The notes under the pieces were generated by a model. It saw only the letters and a list, made by a program, of their open reading frames with translations, was not told the origin of the DNA and did no database searches. Source: Chitinophagaceae bacterium (GTDB taxonomy: Bacteria > Bacteroidota > Bacteroidia > Chitinophagales > Chitinophagaceae). Taken from it: DNA of 64,000 nt. This document shows positions 47,331 to 55,295 of the stretch, piece after piece. The stretch's first letter is position 1; each line of letters starts with the position of its first letter. The position numbers and the translations under genes are program-made. The stretch covers positions 62,001 through 126,000 of the forward strand of contig JADJOC010000002.1 of assembly GCA_016713965.1 (NCBI GenBank), read 5' to 3'.

Positions 47331-47360
47331 ACAAAGGCTATAATAATTTATAGCCTTTGT
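47331..47360 (+). terminator. Hairpin after the DUF4836 gene
   Basis: ACAAAGGCTATAA (47331-47343) pairs perfectly with TTATAGCCTTTGT (47348-47360) around TAAT. There is no U tract, so termination may be partial. The next gene starts 11 bp later. Confidence 0.6.
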
Positions 47361-47370
47361 ATTACACAAT

Positions 47371-48015
47371 ATGCAGCACATTCATCTTAACAATGTAACA
47401 CCTACATTTTTAGAGCAAGAAAAAATCGCTAATTCCCAAATCTGGAATAAGGAAGTTGTATTTAATGCCGGAGAAAAAATACAAATCGTAGCGCCCAGTG
47501 GCAGTGGAAAAACTTCTTTAATCCACTTCCTTTATGGTTTACGAAAAGATTATTCCGGAACTATTTTATATGATAAAAAATCAGTTTCAGGCTTTAATGC
47601 TGATAAATTTTCTACATACAGAAAAAAAATTTTAAGTGTAGTATTTCAAGACCTCAGGTTATTTGCCGAGCAAACAGTAGAAGAAAATTTAAGCATAAAA
47701 AGAATCTTGCAGCCATACCACTCTACTGATAAAATAGATGAAATGGCAGAAAAGCTGGGCATTGCCAACAAATTAAACAATACAGCCAAAACATGCAGCT
47801 ATGGTGAACAGCAGCGTATAGCCATCATCCGGTCACTACAGCAACCTTTTACTTTTTTAATTTTAGATGAGCCATTCAGCCACTTAGATGAGAATAACAG
47901 GAAAATAGCCATGCAATTAATTGAAGAAGAAGCATTAGAAAGAAATGCCTCTATTATATTAGCCGATTTAAAACCGATAGAATATTTTAATGCTGACAGA
48001 ACTTTATATTTATAG
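47371..48015 (+). CDS. ABC transporter ATP-binding protein (LolD/MacB type)
   Basis: The 214-residue ATPase has Walker A APSGSGKTS (residues 41-49), signature CSYGEQQRIA (about residue 142) and Walker B FLILDEPFSHLD (about residue 166). The following gene, 35 bp on, encodes a permease of FtsX-like topology, so the two form a likely transporter. Small LolD/MacB-type ATPases of this kind power lipoprotein sorting or envelope remodelling; the substrate is not indicated. The signature is CSYGEQ rather than LSGGQ. Confidence 0.88.
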   Translation: MQHIHLNNVTPTFLEQEKIANSQIWNKEVVFNAGEKIQIVAPSGSGKTSLIHFLYGLRKDYSGTILYDKKSVSGFNADKFSTYRKKILSVVFQDLRLFAEQTVEENLSIKRILQPYHSTDKIDEMAEKLGIANKLNNTAKTCSYGEQQRIAIIRSLQQPFTFLILDEPFSHLDENNRKIAMQLIEEEALERNASIILADLKPIEYFNADRTLYL

Positions 48016-48050
48016 GCTATAACAATGAACTCGTAAACATTAATGTCATA

Positions 48051-49235
48051 ATGAAGCTTTCGTTTAAAAATATTGAGCCCTTTTTAAATAGCAAACAAAA
48101 CAAAATTTCCCGTTGGTTTAGCTATGCCGGTTTGGGCGTAGGTGTGCTTTTATTATTATGTGACTTACAAATGTATATCAACATTAACCAGCTTATAAAA
48201 AATAAAAATACGAGGAAAGACGGTTATGATTTTATTTCCATCACAAAAAATATTACCTCAAAGAACATGGCTAAAGATAACCGGTTCAATATGGCAGATA
48301 TTAAAGAAATACAATCACAACCTTTTTTGGATGATGCAGCTCCGTTGATTGCCAATCAGTTCAGGGTAAAAGCCAGCGCCGGCAATATTTTACCATTCAG
48401 CACCGATTTATTTTTAGAATCGCTTAATGAAAAATTTATTGATACCGTGCCCCCTGAATTTACCTGGAAAGAAGGACAATTAGATGTTCCGATTATTTTC
48501 TCTTCCGATTTTTTAGAAATGTACAATGTATTTGCACCCAGCCAGGATTTACCCCAGCTATCAGAAAAAAGCATTGCATCAGTACCTGTTATTTTGGAAT
48601 GTTATTTTAATGGAGGTGTACAAAACTTTAAAGCCCGTATCATAGCAGTAAGCGACAGGATAAACTCTATATTAGTGCCGGAAAATTTCATGTTGTGGGC
48701 CAATAAAAGTTTAGCCAATGTAACCGACGTTCCGGCATCAAGGGTATATTTAAAAACCAAAGATGCCAATAACCCCGAGTTGCTCAGTTATCTTGAACAG
48801 AAAGACTACCGCATCAATAAAGATAAAACTAAGTTTGGCAGGATAAAGCAAATTTTACAATCCGTAGTTACCGGCCTGGCGGGTTTTGGAGTATTAGTAA
48901 TTTTACTAGCTATGATATTATTTTCATTTTATTTACAACTAATGATAGCACGCAGCAAGGATAATTTGCAACTATTGCTTACGCTCGGTTACTCTCCCGG
49001 ATGGCTAAGCCGCACAGTTGCAAAAAGATGGATACCGGTGTATACCATAATCATTACATCCGTATTGGTACTTACAGTTTTTTTACAATACTGTTTCCAG
49101 CATTTTGTACTAAATAATAGAGAAGAAGTATCACCCCTAATAGATAAATCTGTATGGATAGTATCGGCTGCATTATTAGTATTATCCATAATAATAAATT
49201 ACAGGATGGTAAGGAGATTATTATATAAACTATAA
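48051..49235 (+). CDS. FtsX-like ABC transporter permease
   Basis: The 394-residue protein has one N-terminal helix (ISRWFSYAGLGVGVLLLLCDLQ), a large extracytoplasmic domain (residues 45-265), and three C-terminal helices beginning VVTGLAGFGVLVILLAMILF, followed by LQLLLTLGYSPGWLSRTVAK, as in FtsX-type permeases. The partner ATPase is the gene upstream. The end overlaps the convergent thiolase gene by six bases. I cannot name the substrate. Confidence 0.82.
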   Translation: MKLSFKNIEPFLNSKQNKISRWFSYAGLGVGVLLLLCDLQMYININQLIKNKNTRKDGYDFISITKNITSKNMAKDNRFNMADIKEIQSQPFLDDAAPLIANQFRVKASAGNILPFSTDLFLESLNEKFIDTVPPEFTWKEGQLDVPIIFSSDFLEMYNVFAPSQDLPQLSEKSIASVPVILECYFNGGVQNFKARIIAVSDRINSILVPENFMLWANKSLANVTDVPASRVYLKTKDANNPELLSYLEQKDYRINKDKTKFGRIKQILQSVVTGLAGFGVLVILLAMILFSFYLQLMIARSKDNLQLLLTLGYSPGWLSRTVAKRWIPVYTIIITSVLVLTVFLQYCFQHFVLNNREEVSPLIDKSVWIVSAALLVLSIIINYRMVRRLLYKL

Positions 49236-50423
49236 AGCTTCGTAAATAATTGCAGCACCCTGGCCCACGCCTACACACATGGTAGCAAGGCCATATTTTT
49301 CTTTTCGCCTTTTCAGTTCATACAATAAAGTAGTGGATATCCGTACACCACTGCATCCCAGCGGGTGCCCCAAAGCTATAGACCCTCCATTTACATTTAT
49401 TTTATTTATATCCAATCCTAAATCCTGTATGCAGGCAAGGGACTGTGAAGCAAAAGCCTCGTTTAATTCCACCAAATTAATATCACTTACGGTTAGGCCT
49501 GAACGCTGTAAAGCTTTATTGGTAGCAGGCACCGGCCCCATACCCATTACAGCCGGATCTACCCCACTCACTGCCATGCTTTTAATGACTGCCATTGGTT
49601 GTAACCCATATTTTTTTACCGCACCTTCACTAGCCAATAACATTGCTGCAGCCCCATCATTAATACCACTGCTGTTGTTTGCAGTTACTGATCCATCTTT
49701 TGCAAAAGCAGGTTTAAGCTGACCCAGTTTTTCCAGAGAAGATAAACGGGGATGCTCATCTTTATCAAACGTTAAGATTTCTTTACCATTCTGCACAGTC
49801 ACCGGCAATATTTCTTCCGTCCATTTACCAGCCTCCAAAGCCACTGCATATTTTTGCTGGCTCGCCAGTGCAAATTCATCCTGCGATTCCCTGCTTATAT
49901 TCCATTGTTTGGCAACATTTTCAGCAGTCTCTCCCATTGTATAAGGATAATATAATTCAGACAAATTTTTATTAATAAAACGCCAGCCTAAGGTAGTATC
50001 AAAAACCTGAGGCTCTCTTCCAAAAGCCGTAGCGCTTTTAGCCATTACAAAAGGCGCCCTTGTCATACTTTCCACCCCGCATGCAATCATCAGCTCACCA
50101 TCGCCACAAGCTATTGCATGGGCAGCATCCATTATAGCCTGTAGCCCGCTGGCGCACAACCTGTTTACCGTATTCCCCGCCACCGATGCCGGCAGTCCGG
50201 CCAGCAAAGCCGCCATACGGGCCACATTACGGTTATCCTCGCCACTCTGGTTGGCAGCACCGGCAATTACATCTTCAATAGCATTGATATCAATACTATC
50301 ATTCCTTTTTATTAATGCCTTTATCACCATCGCCAATAAATCATCCGGCCTCACAGTACTTAAAGCACCGCCATATTTTCCTATCGGTGTACGGATAGCA
50401 TCAATTACATAAACTTTTTGCAT
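49230..50423 (-). CDS. Thiolase, acetyl-CoA acyltransferase (PcaF/PaaJ-like)
   Basis: This enzyme cleaves or forms beta-ketoacyl-CoA. It has 397 residues. The nucleophilic Cys90 is in NTVNRLCASGLQA, the catalytic His is in NVNGGSIALGHPLGCSG, and the second Cys is in TMCVGVGQGAAI. The stretches IRTPIGKYGGALSTVRPDDL and LGWRFINKN resemble 3-oxoadipyl-CoA thiolases (PcaF/PaaJ), but a general fatty-acid role is equally possible because no aromatic-degradation genes are nearby. It stands alone on the minus strand. Confidence 0.9.
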   Translation of the reverse strand: MQKVYVIDAIRTPIGKYGGALSTVRPDDLLAMVIKALIKRNDSIDINAIEDVIAGAANQSGEDNRNVARMAALLAGLPASVAGNTVNRLCASGLQAIMDAAHAIACGDGELMIACGVESMTRAPFVMAKSATAFGREPQVFDTTLGWRFINKNLSELYYPYTMGETAENVAKQWNISRESQDEFALASQQKYAVALEAGKWTEEILPVTVQNGKEILTFDKDEHPRLSSLEKLGQLKPAFAKDGSVTANNSSGINDGAAAMLLASEGAVKKYGLQPMAVIKSMAVSGVDPAVMGMGPVPATNKALQRSGLTVSDINLVELNEAFASQSLACIQDLGLDINKINVNGGSIALGHPLGCSGVRISTTLLYELKRRKEKYGLATMCVGVGQGAAIIYEAL

Positions 50424-50437
50424 AAAAATATTTTTTT

Positions 50438-50500
50438 GTTACCGGCAACGGTTTTTCATAGCATCATCGTTGCGTCGCATTACGTTCATCGTCAGTACTA
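50438..50500. repeat. Dispersed intergenic repeat, copy F (reverse)
   Basis: Read on the minus strand: GTACTGACGATGAACGTAAT, then GCGACGCAACGATGATGCTA, TGAAAAACCG and TTGCCGGTAACAAAAA. It shares the AACGATGATGC(C/T)ATGAAAAAC block with copies B and C and the GCCGGTAACAAAA end with copy E. It lies between the divergent thiolase and rlmN genes. Confidence 0.65.
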
Positions 50501-50592
50501 CTATTAAACTTTTATCTATGCGAAAATATAATTAATAATTATATAAAATTCGCGAAAAATTAGTGTAATTAGTGCTTCTGCCTTACAAAGTT

Positions 50593-50600
50593 TATCTTTG
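50593..50600 (+). promoter_or_regulatory. -7 element of rlmN, probably leaderless
   Basis: TATCTTTG matches TAnnTTTG and ends only four bases before the rlmN ATG at 50605. Transcription would start at or next to the start codon, giving a leaderless mRNA. Confidence 0.5.
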
Positions 50601-50604
50601 CACC

Positions 50605-51650
50605 ATGTTGGCGAAAAAAAATATACGGACACTCACTTTACCGGAATTAAAAGAATATTTTGAATCTATCGGGGATAAAAAATTCCGGGCCATACAAGCC
50701 TATGAATGGATCTGGAAACAACATGCCCGCAACTTTGATGATATGAGCAATCTCTCCAAAGAACTGCGCCAGAAATTATCCGAAAATTTTACTTTACCTG
50801 CCCTAGCTGTTGATACTACTCAACACAGCGGTGATGGCACTTTAAAATCCAGGTTCAGAACATTTGACGGCCATATGATTGAAGGAGTGCTTATACCTAC
50901 TGAAACTCGCCAAACTGCCTGTGTTTCTTCACAGGTTGGCTGTAGTCTTAGCTGTAAGTTCTGTGCAACCGGCTATATGGACCGTAAACGAAATCTCAAT
51001 TTTGATGAAATATACGACCAGGTCGCTTTACTCAATCAGCAAACAGAAGTTACTTACGGTAAAAAATTAACCAACATCGTTTTCATGGGCATGGGCGAAC
51101 CTTTGCTCAATTATAAAAACGTATTACAAGCCATTGATAAAATTACTTCCAATGATGGCATGGGCATGAGCCCTAAACGAATTACTGTATCTACTGCCGG
51201 TGTAGCTAAAATGATCAGGCAATTGGGCGATGATAAAGTACGGTTCAACCTGGCTATGTCATTGCATGCCGCTAATGATGAAAAACGTAATGAAATAATG
51301 CCTATTAATGAAAGCAATAATATACAGGTGTTAATAGAAGCGCTGAATTACTTTTACGAGCAGACAAAAATGATATTACCCTCGAATATATTTTATTAAA
51401 TAATGTAAACGATTCGTTACAGGATGCAGAAGACCTGGTAAAAATTTATAAAAAAATACCCACCCGGCTAGTAAATGTAATTGAATACAATTCTATAGCT
51501 AATGCTGCATTCATAAAACCTGATGAAGATACCACACAATTATTTACTGATTACCTGGCTAAAAATAAGGTGAACGTACGAGTGCGCCGAAGCCGGGGAA
51601 AAGACATTGATGCAGCTTGCGGGCAACTCGCCAATAAAGATACGCTTTAA
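50605..51650 (+). CDS. rlmN: 23S rRNA (adenine-2503-C2)-methyltransferase (one frameshift)
   Basis: This is a radical-SAM enzyme that methylates A2503 of 23S rRNA and some tRNAs. It starts at the ATG at 50605 (MLAKKNIRTLTLPELKEYFE). The CX3CX2C cluster motif is CSLSCKFC (Cys113, 117, 120), followed by GEPLLNYKNV. The frame breaks at the A5 run 51366-51370; adding one A gives YEQTKNDITLEYILLNNVND and leads to the C-terminal DIDAACGQL, which holds the methyl-carrying catalytic Cys. As read, the protein would lack that Cys. Corrected length is about 348 residues, normal. Confidence 0.95.
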
Positions 51651-51727
51651 CATTCCTTTACATTCTGTAATTAAACTTCACCCTCCTGCCATTGTCTATC
51701 CATTATAACAAATAAAAATTTATAGCA

Positions 51728-52318
51728 ATGAAAAAAATAACCCTTTTCCTACTGGCCATAGCAATAACAGGTTCATCTGTATTTGCACAACAAAAACGTG
51801 AATCTAAAAAACATCACGGAAAGCATAAGCAGGATATGATGCAACAAATTGATTTATCCGCTGATCAAAAACAACAGGCCAAACAATACAAAGAAGAATA
51901 TAAAAAACAAATAGCTGAACTAGATAAAACTGCAGCAGATTATCATAGCAAAAAAAAGGCATTACACGAAGAACAAAAAGAAAAATTCAATAATATACTT
52001 ACTGCTGAACAACAAACAAAAATGGCTACTCTTAAAGCAGAGCGTGAATCAAAAGCAAAAGAACACCATGCAAAGAAAATGGATAAAATGAAATCCAAAT
52101 TAGACCTTACGGATGCGCAGGTAACAGAAATGAAAAACCAGCGTGAAGCAATGAAAGCCGGGATGAAATCCATCAAAGAAAATGAATCATTATCCAAGGA
52201 ACAAAAAAAAGAGCAGATGATGGCATTAAAAGAATCTGTAAAAGAACAGCATAAAAAAATATTTACTGCGGAGCAGTTACAAAAGATGGAAGAGATGAAA
52301 AAAGAAAAGGTAAAATAG
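51728..52318 (+). CDS. Exported Spy/CpxP-like helical protein
   Basis: The 196-residue protein has a signal peptide (KKITLFLLAIAITGSSVFAQ) and a wholly helical, Lys/Glu/Gln-rich mature part with two LTXXQ-like repeats: DLSADQKQQAKQYKEEYKKQ and DLTDAQVTEMKNQREAMKAG. This is the pattern of Spy/CpxP periplasmic chaperones and Bacteroidota DUF4890 proteins. A His/Lys-rich N terminus (KKHHGKHKQDMMQQ) could bind metal. A hairpin follows it. Its location next to the metal-type operon is suggestive only. Confidence 0.75.
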   Translation: MKKITLFLLAIAITGSSVFAQQKRESKKHHGKHKQDMMQQIDLSADQKQQAKQYKEEYKKQIAELDKTAADYHSKKKALHEEQKEKFNNILTAEQQTKMATLKAERESKAKEHHAKKMDKMKSKLDLTDAQVTEMKNQREAMKAGMKSIKENESLSKEQKKEQMMALKESVKEQHKKIFTAEQLQKMEEMKKEKVK

Positions 52319-52346
52319 GTAAGATTTAATTAGCAAAGTTGAAAGA

Positions 52347-52379
52347 TGAAAGGGGCATGCTTTAGGGTGTGCTCTTTTT
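52347..52379 (+). terminator. Weak terminator after the Spy-like gene
   Basis: AAAGGGGCATGC (52350-52361) can pair with GTGTGCTCTTT (from 52367) using G-U pairs, followed by a T5 run. It separates the Spy-like gene from the next promoter. Confidence 0.5.
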
Positions 52380-52413
52380 GTATTACTAAAATAAATAAAA
52401 AATAATTTACTAT

Positions 52414-52430
52414 TTGCAATATTGTTGCAA
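52414..52430 (+). promoter_or_regulatory. Dyad operator TTGCAA-N5-TTGCAA over the -33 region
   Basis: A 17-bp palindrome (TTGCAATATTGTTGCAA) lies where the -33 element of the following promoter should be; its second half provides the TTG. Size and symmetry fit a dimeric repressor, and Fur/Zur-family metalloregulators are the first candidates given the downstream genes. The identity of the regulator is inference. Confidence 0.55.
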
Positions 52431-52453
52431 TTAATAAATTCCCCCTATATTTG
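52425..52453 (+). promoter_or_regulatory. Promoter of the candidate metallophore operon
   Basis: TTG at 52425 and TATATTTG at 52446-52453 (TAnnTTTG) are separated by 18 bp, matching Bacteroidota -33/-7 spacing. The start codon at 52463 is nine bases downstream, so the leader is very short or absent. The operator overlaps this promoter. Confidence 0.6.
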
Positions 52454-52462
52454 TATCCGCAA

Positions 52463-52813
52463 ATGAAAAGTCTAATAAAAAATAAAACAATTATCTCCGG
52501 TTTATTACTGCTATTAATGTTTGTAATAAATGGAGTAAAGTTGTTACATAAACATGACGATTCACATACCCATTCAAAAAGTTTTACTGAAAGCAAAATT
52601 TCTTTCTCATACCAGAAAGACTTAAAAATAAATGCAGAAAATACCTGCACTATCTGTGAGTACCATTTTGCAAAGGATACAGATCTTACTTATTTTTTTA
52701 ACTGTATTACTCCATTAATTTTCCTTACCAAAAAGGATACACCAAATCGGTTTTTGATTTTTTCACGCCTTGATAAATTTATTTCAGGCAGAGCCCCGCC
52801 TGCATTTGTATAA
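52463..52813 (+). CDS. Small membrane/exported His- and Cys-containing protein
   Basis: The 116-residue protein starts at the ATG at 52463 (MKSLIKNKTIISGLLLLLMF). It has an N-terminal helix, then a His-rich segment (KLLHKHDDSHTHSKS, about residues 26-40), then NTCTICEYHFAKD with a CxxC-x3-H arrangement, a hydrophobic segment (LTYFFNCITPLIFL) and a basic tail. It resembles small His-rich proteins found at the head of Bacteroidota metal-receptor operons; no family name is recalled. Metal binding near the envelope is inferred from His/Cys content. First gene of the operon, right behind the dyad operator. Confidence 0.7.
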   Translation: MKSLIKNKTIISGLLLLLMFVINGVKLLHKHDDSHTHSKSFTESKISFSYQKDLKINAENTCTICEYHFAKDTDLTYFFNCITPLIFLTKKDTPNRFLIFSRLDKFISGRAPPAFV

Positions 52814-52891
52814 TATACTTTACAATTCCTGATACAAATAATTGTTTAATTCTGCTAGTAAATAAATACTAGGGGGAAATATTATTATACA

Positions 52892-53591
52892 ATGCTCCAT
52901 GCTATTAATCTCACTAAGCAATATGGTGAACAAATTGCTTTGAACAACTTGAATTTACTTATTAATAAAGGCGAAATTTTTGCTTTGCTTGGCCAGAACG
53001 GGGTAGGCAAAACAACTACCATCAACTGTTTCTTAGGTTTTATCAGGCCAACGTCCGGTGAAGCAAAAATTAATGGTTTAAACGTTTGGCAATACCAAAG
53101 CGAAACCAAAAAACTATTGGCCTATCTACCGGAAACGGTATTACTATATCCTAATCTTTCAGGTTTGGAGAACCTTTCATTTTTTTCCTCATTGGCAGGA
53201 TTTAAATATTCTAAAGAAATTTTAGCCGATTTTTTACAGAAAGCAGGTCTGCAAACAGATGCATATAATAAGCGGGTGGGAAATTATAGTAAAGGGATGC
53301 GCCAAAAAAGTAGGTATTGCTATTGCACTTGCTAAAAACGCTAAGGTGTTGTTATTAGATGAACCTACCAGTGGGTTAGACCCTAAAGCAGCTAATGAAT
53401 TTTCTGAACTTTTGTTGAACTTGAAAAATAATGGTGTGACTATTTTGATGGCTGCCCACGACATTTTCAGGGCCAGGGATGTAGCTACTTCTATTGGTAT
53501 TATGAAACAAGGACAGCTGGTTAACATTATCAATAATAATACACCATTACACGCTAAAGAAATTGAAGAGTTGTATTTACAAACTATATAA
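52892..53591 (+). CDS. ABC-2 type transporter ATP-binding protein (one frameshift)
   Basis: This is the ATPase of an export-type system. Walker A is GQNGVGKTTT (residues 34-43). The signature region is NYSKGMRQKVGIAIALAKN after correction, Walker B is VLLLDEPTSGLDPKAANEFS, and the H-loop is MAAHD. The frame breaks in the A6 run 53304-53309; one base fewer restores it. Corrected length is about 233 residues. The form MRQKVGIA...DPKA is like NosF-type ATPases that pair with DUF3526 permeases, two of which are encoded 5 kb downstream (58.7 and 60.1 kb). It directly precedes the short peptide gene. Confidence 0.9.
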
Positions 53592-53662
53592 AAAATTATT
53601 GCGCAATAACGGGGATGCCGAAAACCGGATAGAGTAGGCACTAATAATCTAATAAAATAGAA

Positions 53663-53788
53663 ATGAAAAAAGTACAAATTGAAAAAAAGCAGGCCCTTAT
53701 TCAAAAAATAATGGCTGCAAAAGCACAACAATCATCAGCTGAAAGTATCCATTGTCATAAATGTGGACATTGCCGCATAGGAATCTAA
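53663..53788 (+). CDS. 41-residue peptide with a His/Cys cluster, candidate RiPP or metallophore precursor
   Basis: An ATG at 53663 opens 41 codons with a TAA at 53786. The first 27 residues are charged, helical and leader-like (MKKVQIEKKQALIQKIMAAK, then AQQSSAE). The tail SIHCHKCGHCRIGI packs three Cys and three His into nine residues. Context is an ABC-2 exporter ATPase immediately upstream, a strong hairpin immediately downstream, then a TonB receptor and a DUF4374 lipoprotein. This is the layout expected for a ribosomally made peptide that is exported, binds a metal and is taken back up. No known modification enzyme (YcaO, MNIO, radical SAM, LanM) is seen. It might also work unmodified as a metal-binding peptide. 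Confidence 0.65.
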   Translation: MKKVQIEKKQALIQKIMAAKAQQSSAESIHCHKCGHCRIGI

Positions 53789-53799
53789 GCTGATAAATT

Positions 53800-53855
53800 A
53801 AATAATCGCAGGTAACAAGTTCATATAAAGCTATGAAAATTGCCTGCGGTTATTT
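53800..53855 (+). promoter_or_regulatory. Hairpin downstream of the peptide gene
   Basis: AAATAATCGCAGG (53800-53812) pairs with CCTGCGGTTATTT (53843-53855), with further G-U extension inward. It lies 12 bp after the peptide stop, with 65 bp to the next gene. A partial terminator or 3' stabiliser here would give more peptide mRNA than downstream mRNA, as in many peptide operons. Confidence 0.6.
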
Positions 53856-53920
53856 CATAAAATAATCCGAATTGAAGCAGGCTTTAACTAATTACATATA
53901 ATTATTTTCTTATAAAATAC

Positions 53921-54391
53921 ATGCAAACAGACTTAGCAACAATATTGCAATATAGAAACGAAGACGTGATATCAAGGTTTTGCGATCAATTTGATATAGC
54001 ACCGGATGAAGCGGAAGATATTTTTAGGGAAACTAAAAAATTTTTATACCTGGCTAAATACCCATCAGTATTTATACCTGATGAGCTATTGATTATAGAT
54101 GAGATGTGGCATAATTTTATTTTGTTTACCAAGGTATACCATCATTTTTCCACTACATACTTCAACGAATACCTGCATCATTTACCTGCCAGCAAATCAG
54201 AGAAGGAAGCATCTAAAAAGCTAGCAGCTGATAACCCTACAGCGGCAAAAGAAGAGTACCTGAAAAAATTTGAAGCTTTGGTAAGTACGGTATATGATGT
54301 ATTAGGGGAGGATACGGTACTAAAATGGTTTGAAATATATCCACGGCAATATAGTAAATCGAAAATTAACCTGTTAAGAAAAACCTGCTGA
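53921..54391 (+). CDS. WH...YHH...HH helical protein (resembles GRDP/DUF1399 N-terminal domain)
   Basis: The 156-residue, mostly helical protein contains ELLIIDEMWHNFILFTKVYH with Trp63-His64, His74-His75 and, after YFNEYL, His86-His87. This arrangement resembles the conserved region of glycine-rich-domain-containing proteins (GRDP, DUF1399), of which bacteria have short versions of unknown function. The clustered His could bind metal or act on a peptide. It is the first gene after the peptide hairpin and ends 4 bp before the next gene. In this context it is a candidate maturation or metal-handling factor; this is inference. Confidence 0.65.
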   Translation: MQTDLATILQYRNEDVISRFCDQFDIAPDEAEDIFRETKKFLYLAKYPSVFIPDELLIIDEMWHNFILFTKVYHHFSTTYFNEYLHHLPASKSEKEASKKLAADNPTAAKEEYLKKFEALVSTVYDVLGEDTVLKWFEIYPRQYSKSKINLLRKTC

Positions 54392-54395
54392 TAAT

Positions 54396-55295
54396 ATGAG
54401 CATATTTCCTAAAAGAACAACCGCAGGAAAGCCTGTTACTATTCATTGGAATTTTAATGTCAGCAGCCTTTCTGTACATCATATTTGCCCTTTTATACGT
54501 ATATGGGTAACTGATCCATTGGGTTATACAACAATGCTTTTTGAACAGCATGTTCTTGGTTTTCCAAAAGTAAAAAATGATAAGTCACCTGGTAATTCCC
54601 TAAATGGAAGTCCGCCTTTGTTAGTTCTAGCATCTTACCTGCAACACCAATCAGGGAAGCAAGGGCTTAAAGAAATTTTGGAGCGGATAGAAACCGGCAT
54701 ACACTATTATTTTACTTATAATACAGCTGTAGATGCAATACCGGGAAAATATACACTGCTTTCTGAGGTGTATGTGGAAGGGACGTTAAAGTATTCCCTT
54801 ACTAAAGACGAAGATTTCTTCTATGTAGATAAGATATCTATAAAAAAAATTAATGATAATAAGGTATGTATCCAAAATCAATCTCCCGAAATTTTATATG
54901 CAGAGATTATTACAATGCTTGAACAATCATATCACTATCAGGATATACAATTAGATGGTAATGCTAGTATAGAACTACCAGTTAATAATCCATGCTTTTT
55001 ACGATATAATGAGGGCAAAGAAACGATAGCTCTACATTCAAACGAACAGCCGCTGCTCAACCGGAACCAGGAAATAATAACAATGCCTGATAAATCAGGC
55101 ACAAATATTATTCATACTATGCATGCCAATACAAATGAAGGATATATTCTTGAAAACGAGTATGCTTTATTATGGAAAAATACTGATGGATTAAAAACAG
55201 GTGAAAATATCCATAGTAATGCATTAACAGAAATGCAGGATAATAACCTCATACTGCCTATGTATGAATTTACTTTTAAAAATAATTTTAATTAA
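54396..55295 (+). CDS. Hypothetical protein, predicted beta-rich, cluster-specific
   Basis: This 299-residue protein is unrecognised. It has no signal peptide or membrane segment. The N-terminal part (TAGKPVTIHWNFNVSSLSVH, then FIRIWVTDPLGYTTMLFEQH) and a later part (KYTLLSEVYVEGTLKYSLTK) look like beta-sandwich strands. The C-terminal part is Asn/Thr/His-rich. It starts 4 bp after the WH/HH gene and overlaps the TonB receptor start by 32 bp, so it is strongly coupled to both. A soluble partner in peptide maturation or export is possible but not shown. Confidence 0.6.
   Translation: MSIFPKRTTAGKPVTIHWNFNVSSLSVHHICPFIRIWVTDPLGYTTMLFEQHVLGFPKVKNDKSPGNSLNGSPPLLVLASYLQHQSGKQGLKEILERIETGIHYYFTYNTAVDAIPGKYTLLSEVYVEGTLKYSLTKDEDFFYVDKISIKKINDNKVCIQNQSPEILYAEIITMLEQSYHYQDIQLDGNASIELPVNNPCFLRYNEGKETIALHSNEQPLLNRNQEIITMPDKSGTNIIHTMHANTNEGYILENEYALLWKNTDGLKTGENIHSNALTEMQDNNLILPMYEFTFKNNFN

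Noticed and set aside
18681..50500. The dispersed repeats as a CRISPR array
   Set aside because: Copies are kilobases apart, in both orientations and of varying length, with no regular spacers or cas genes.
52330..52650. A 106-codon minus-strand ORF opposite the small His-rich gene
   Set aside because: It crosses the promoter and operator of the metal-type operon and mirrors a better plus-strand gene.
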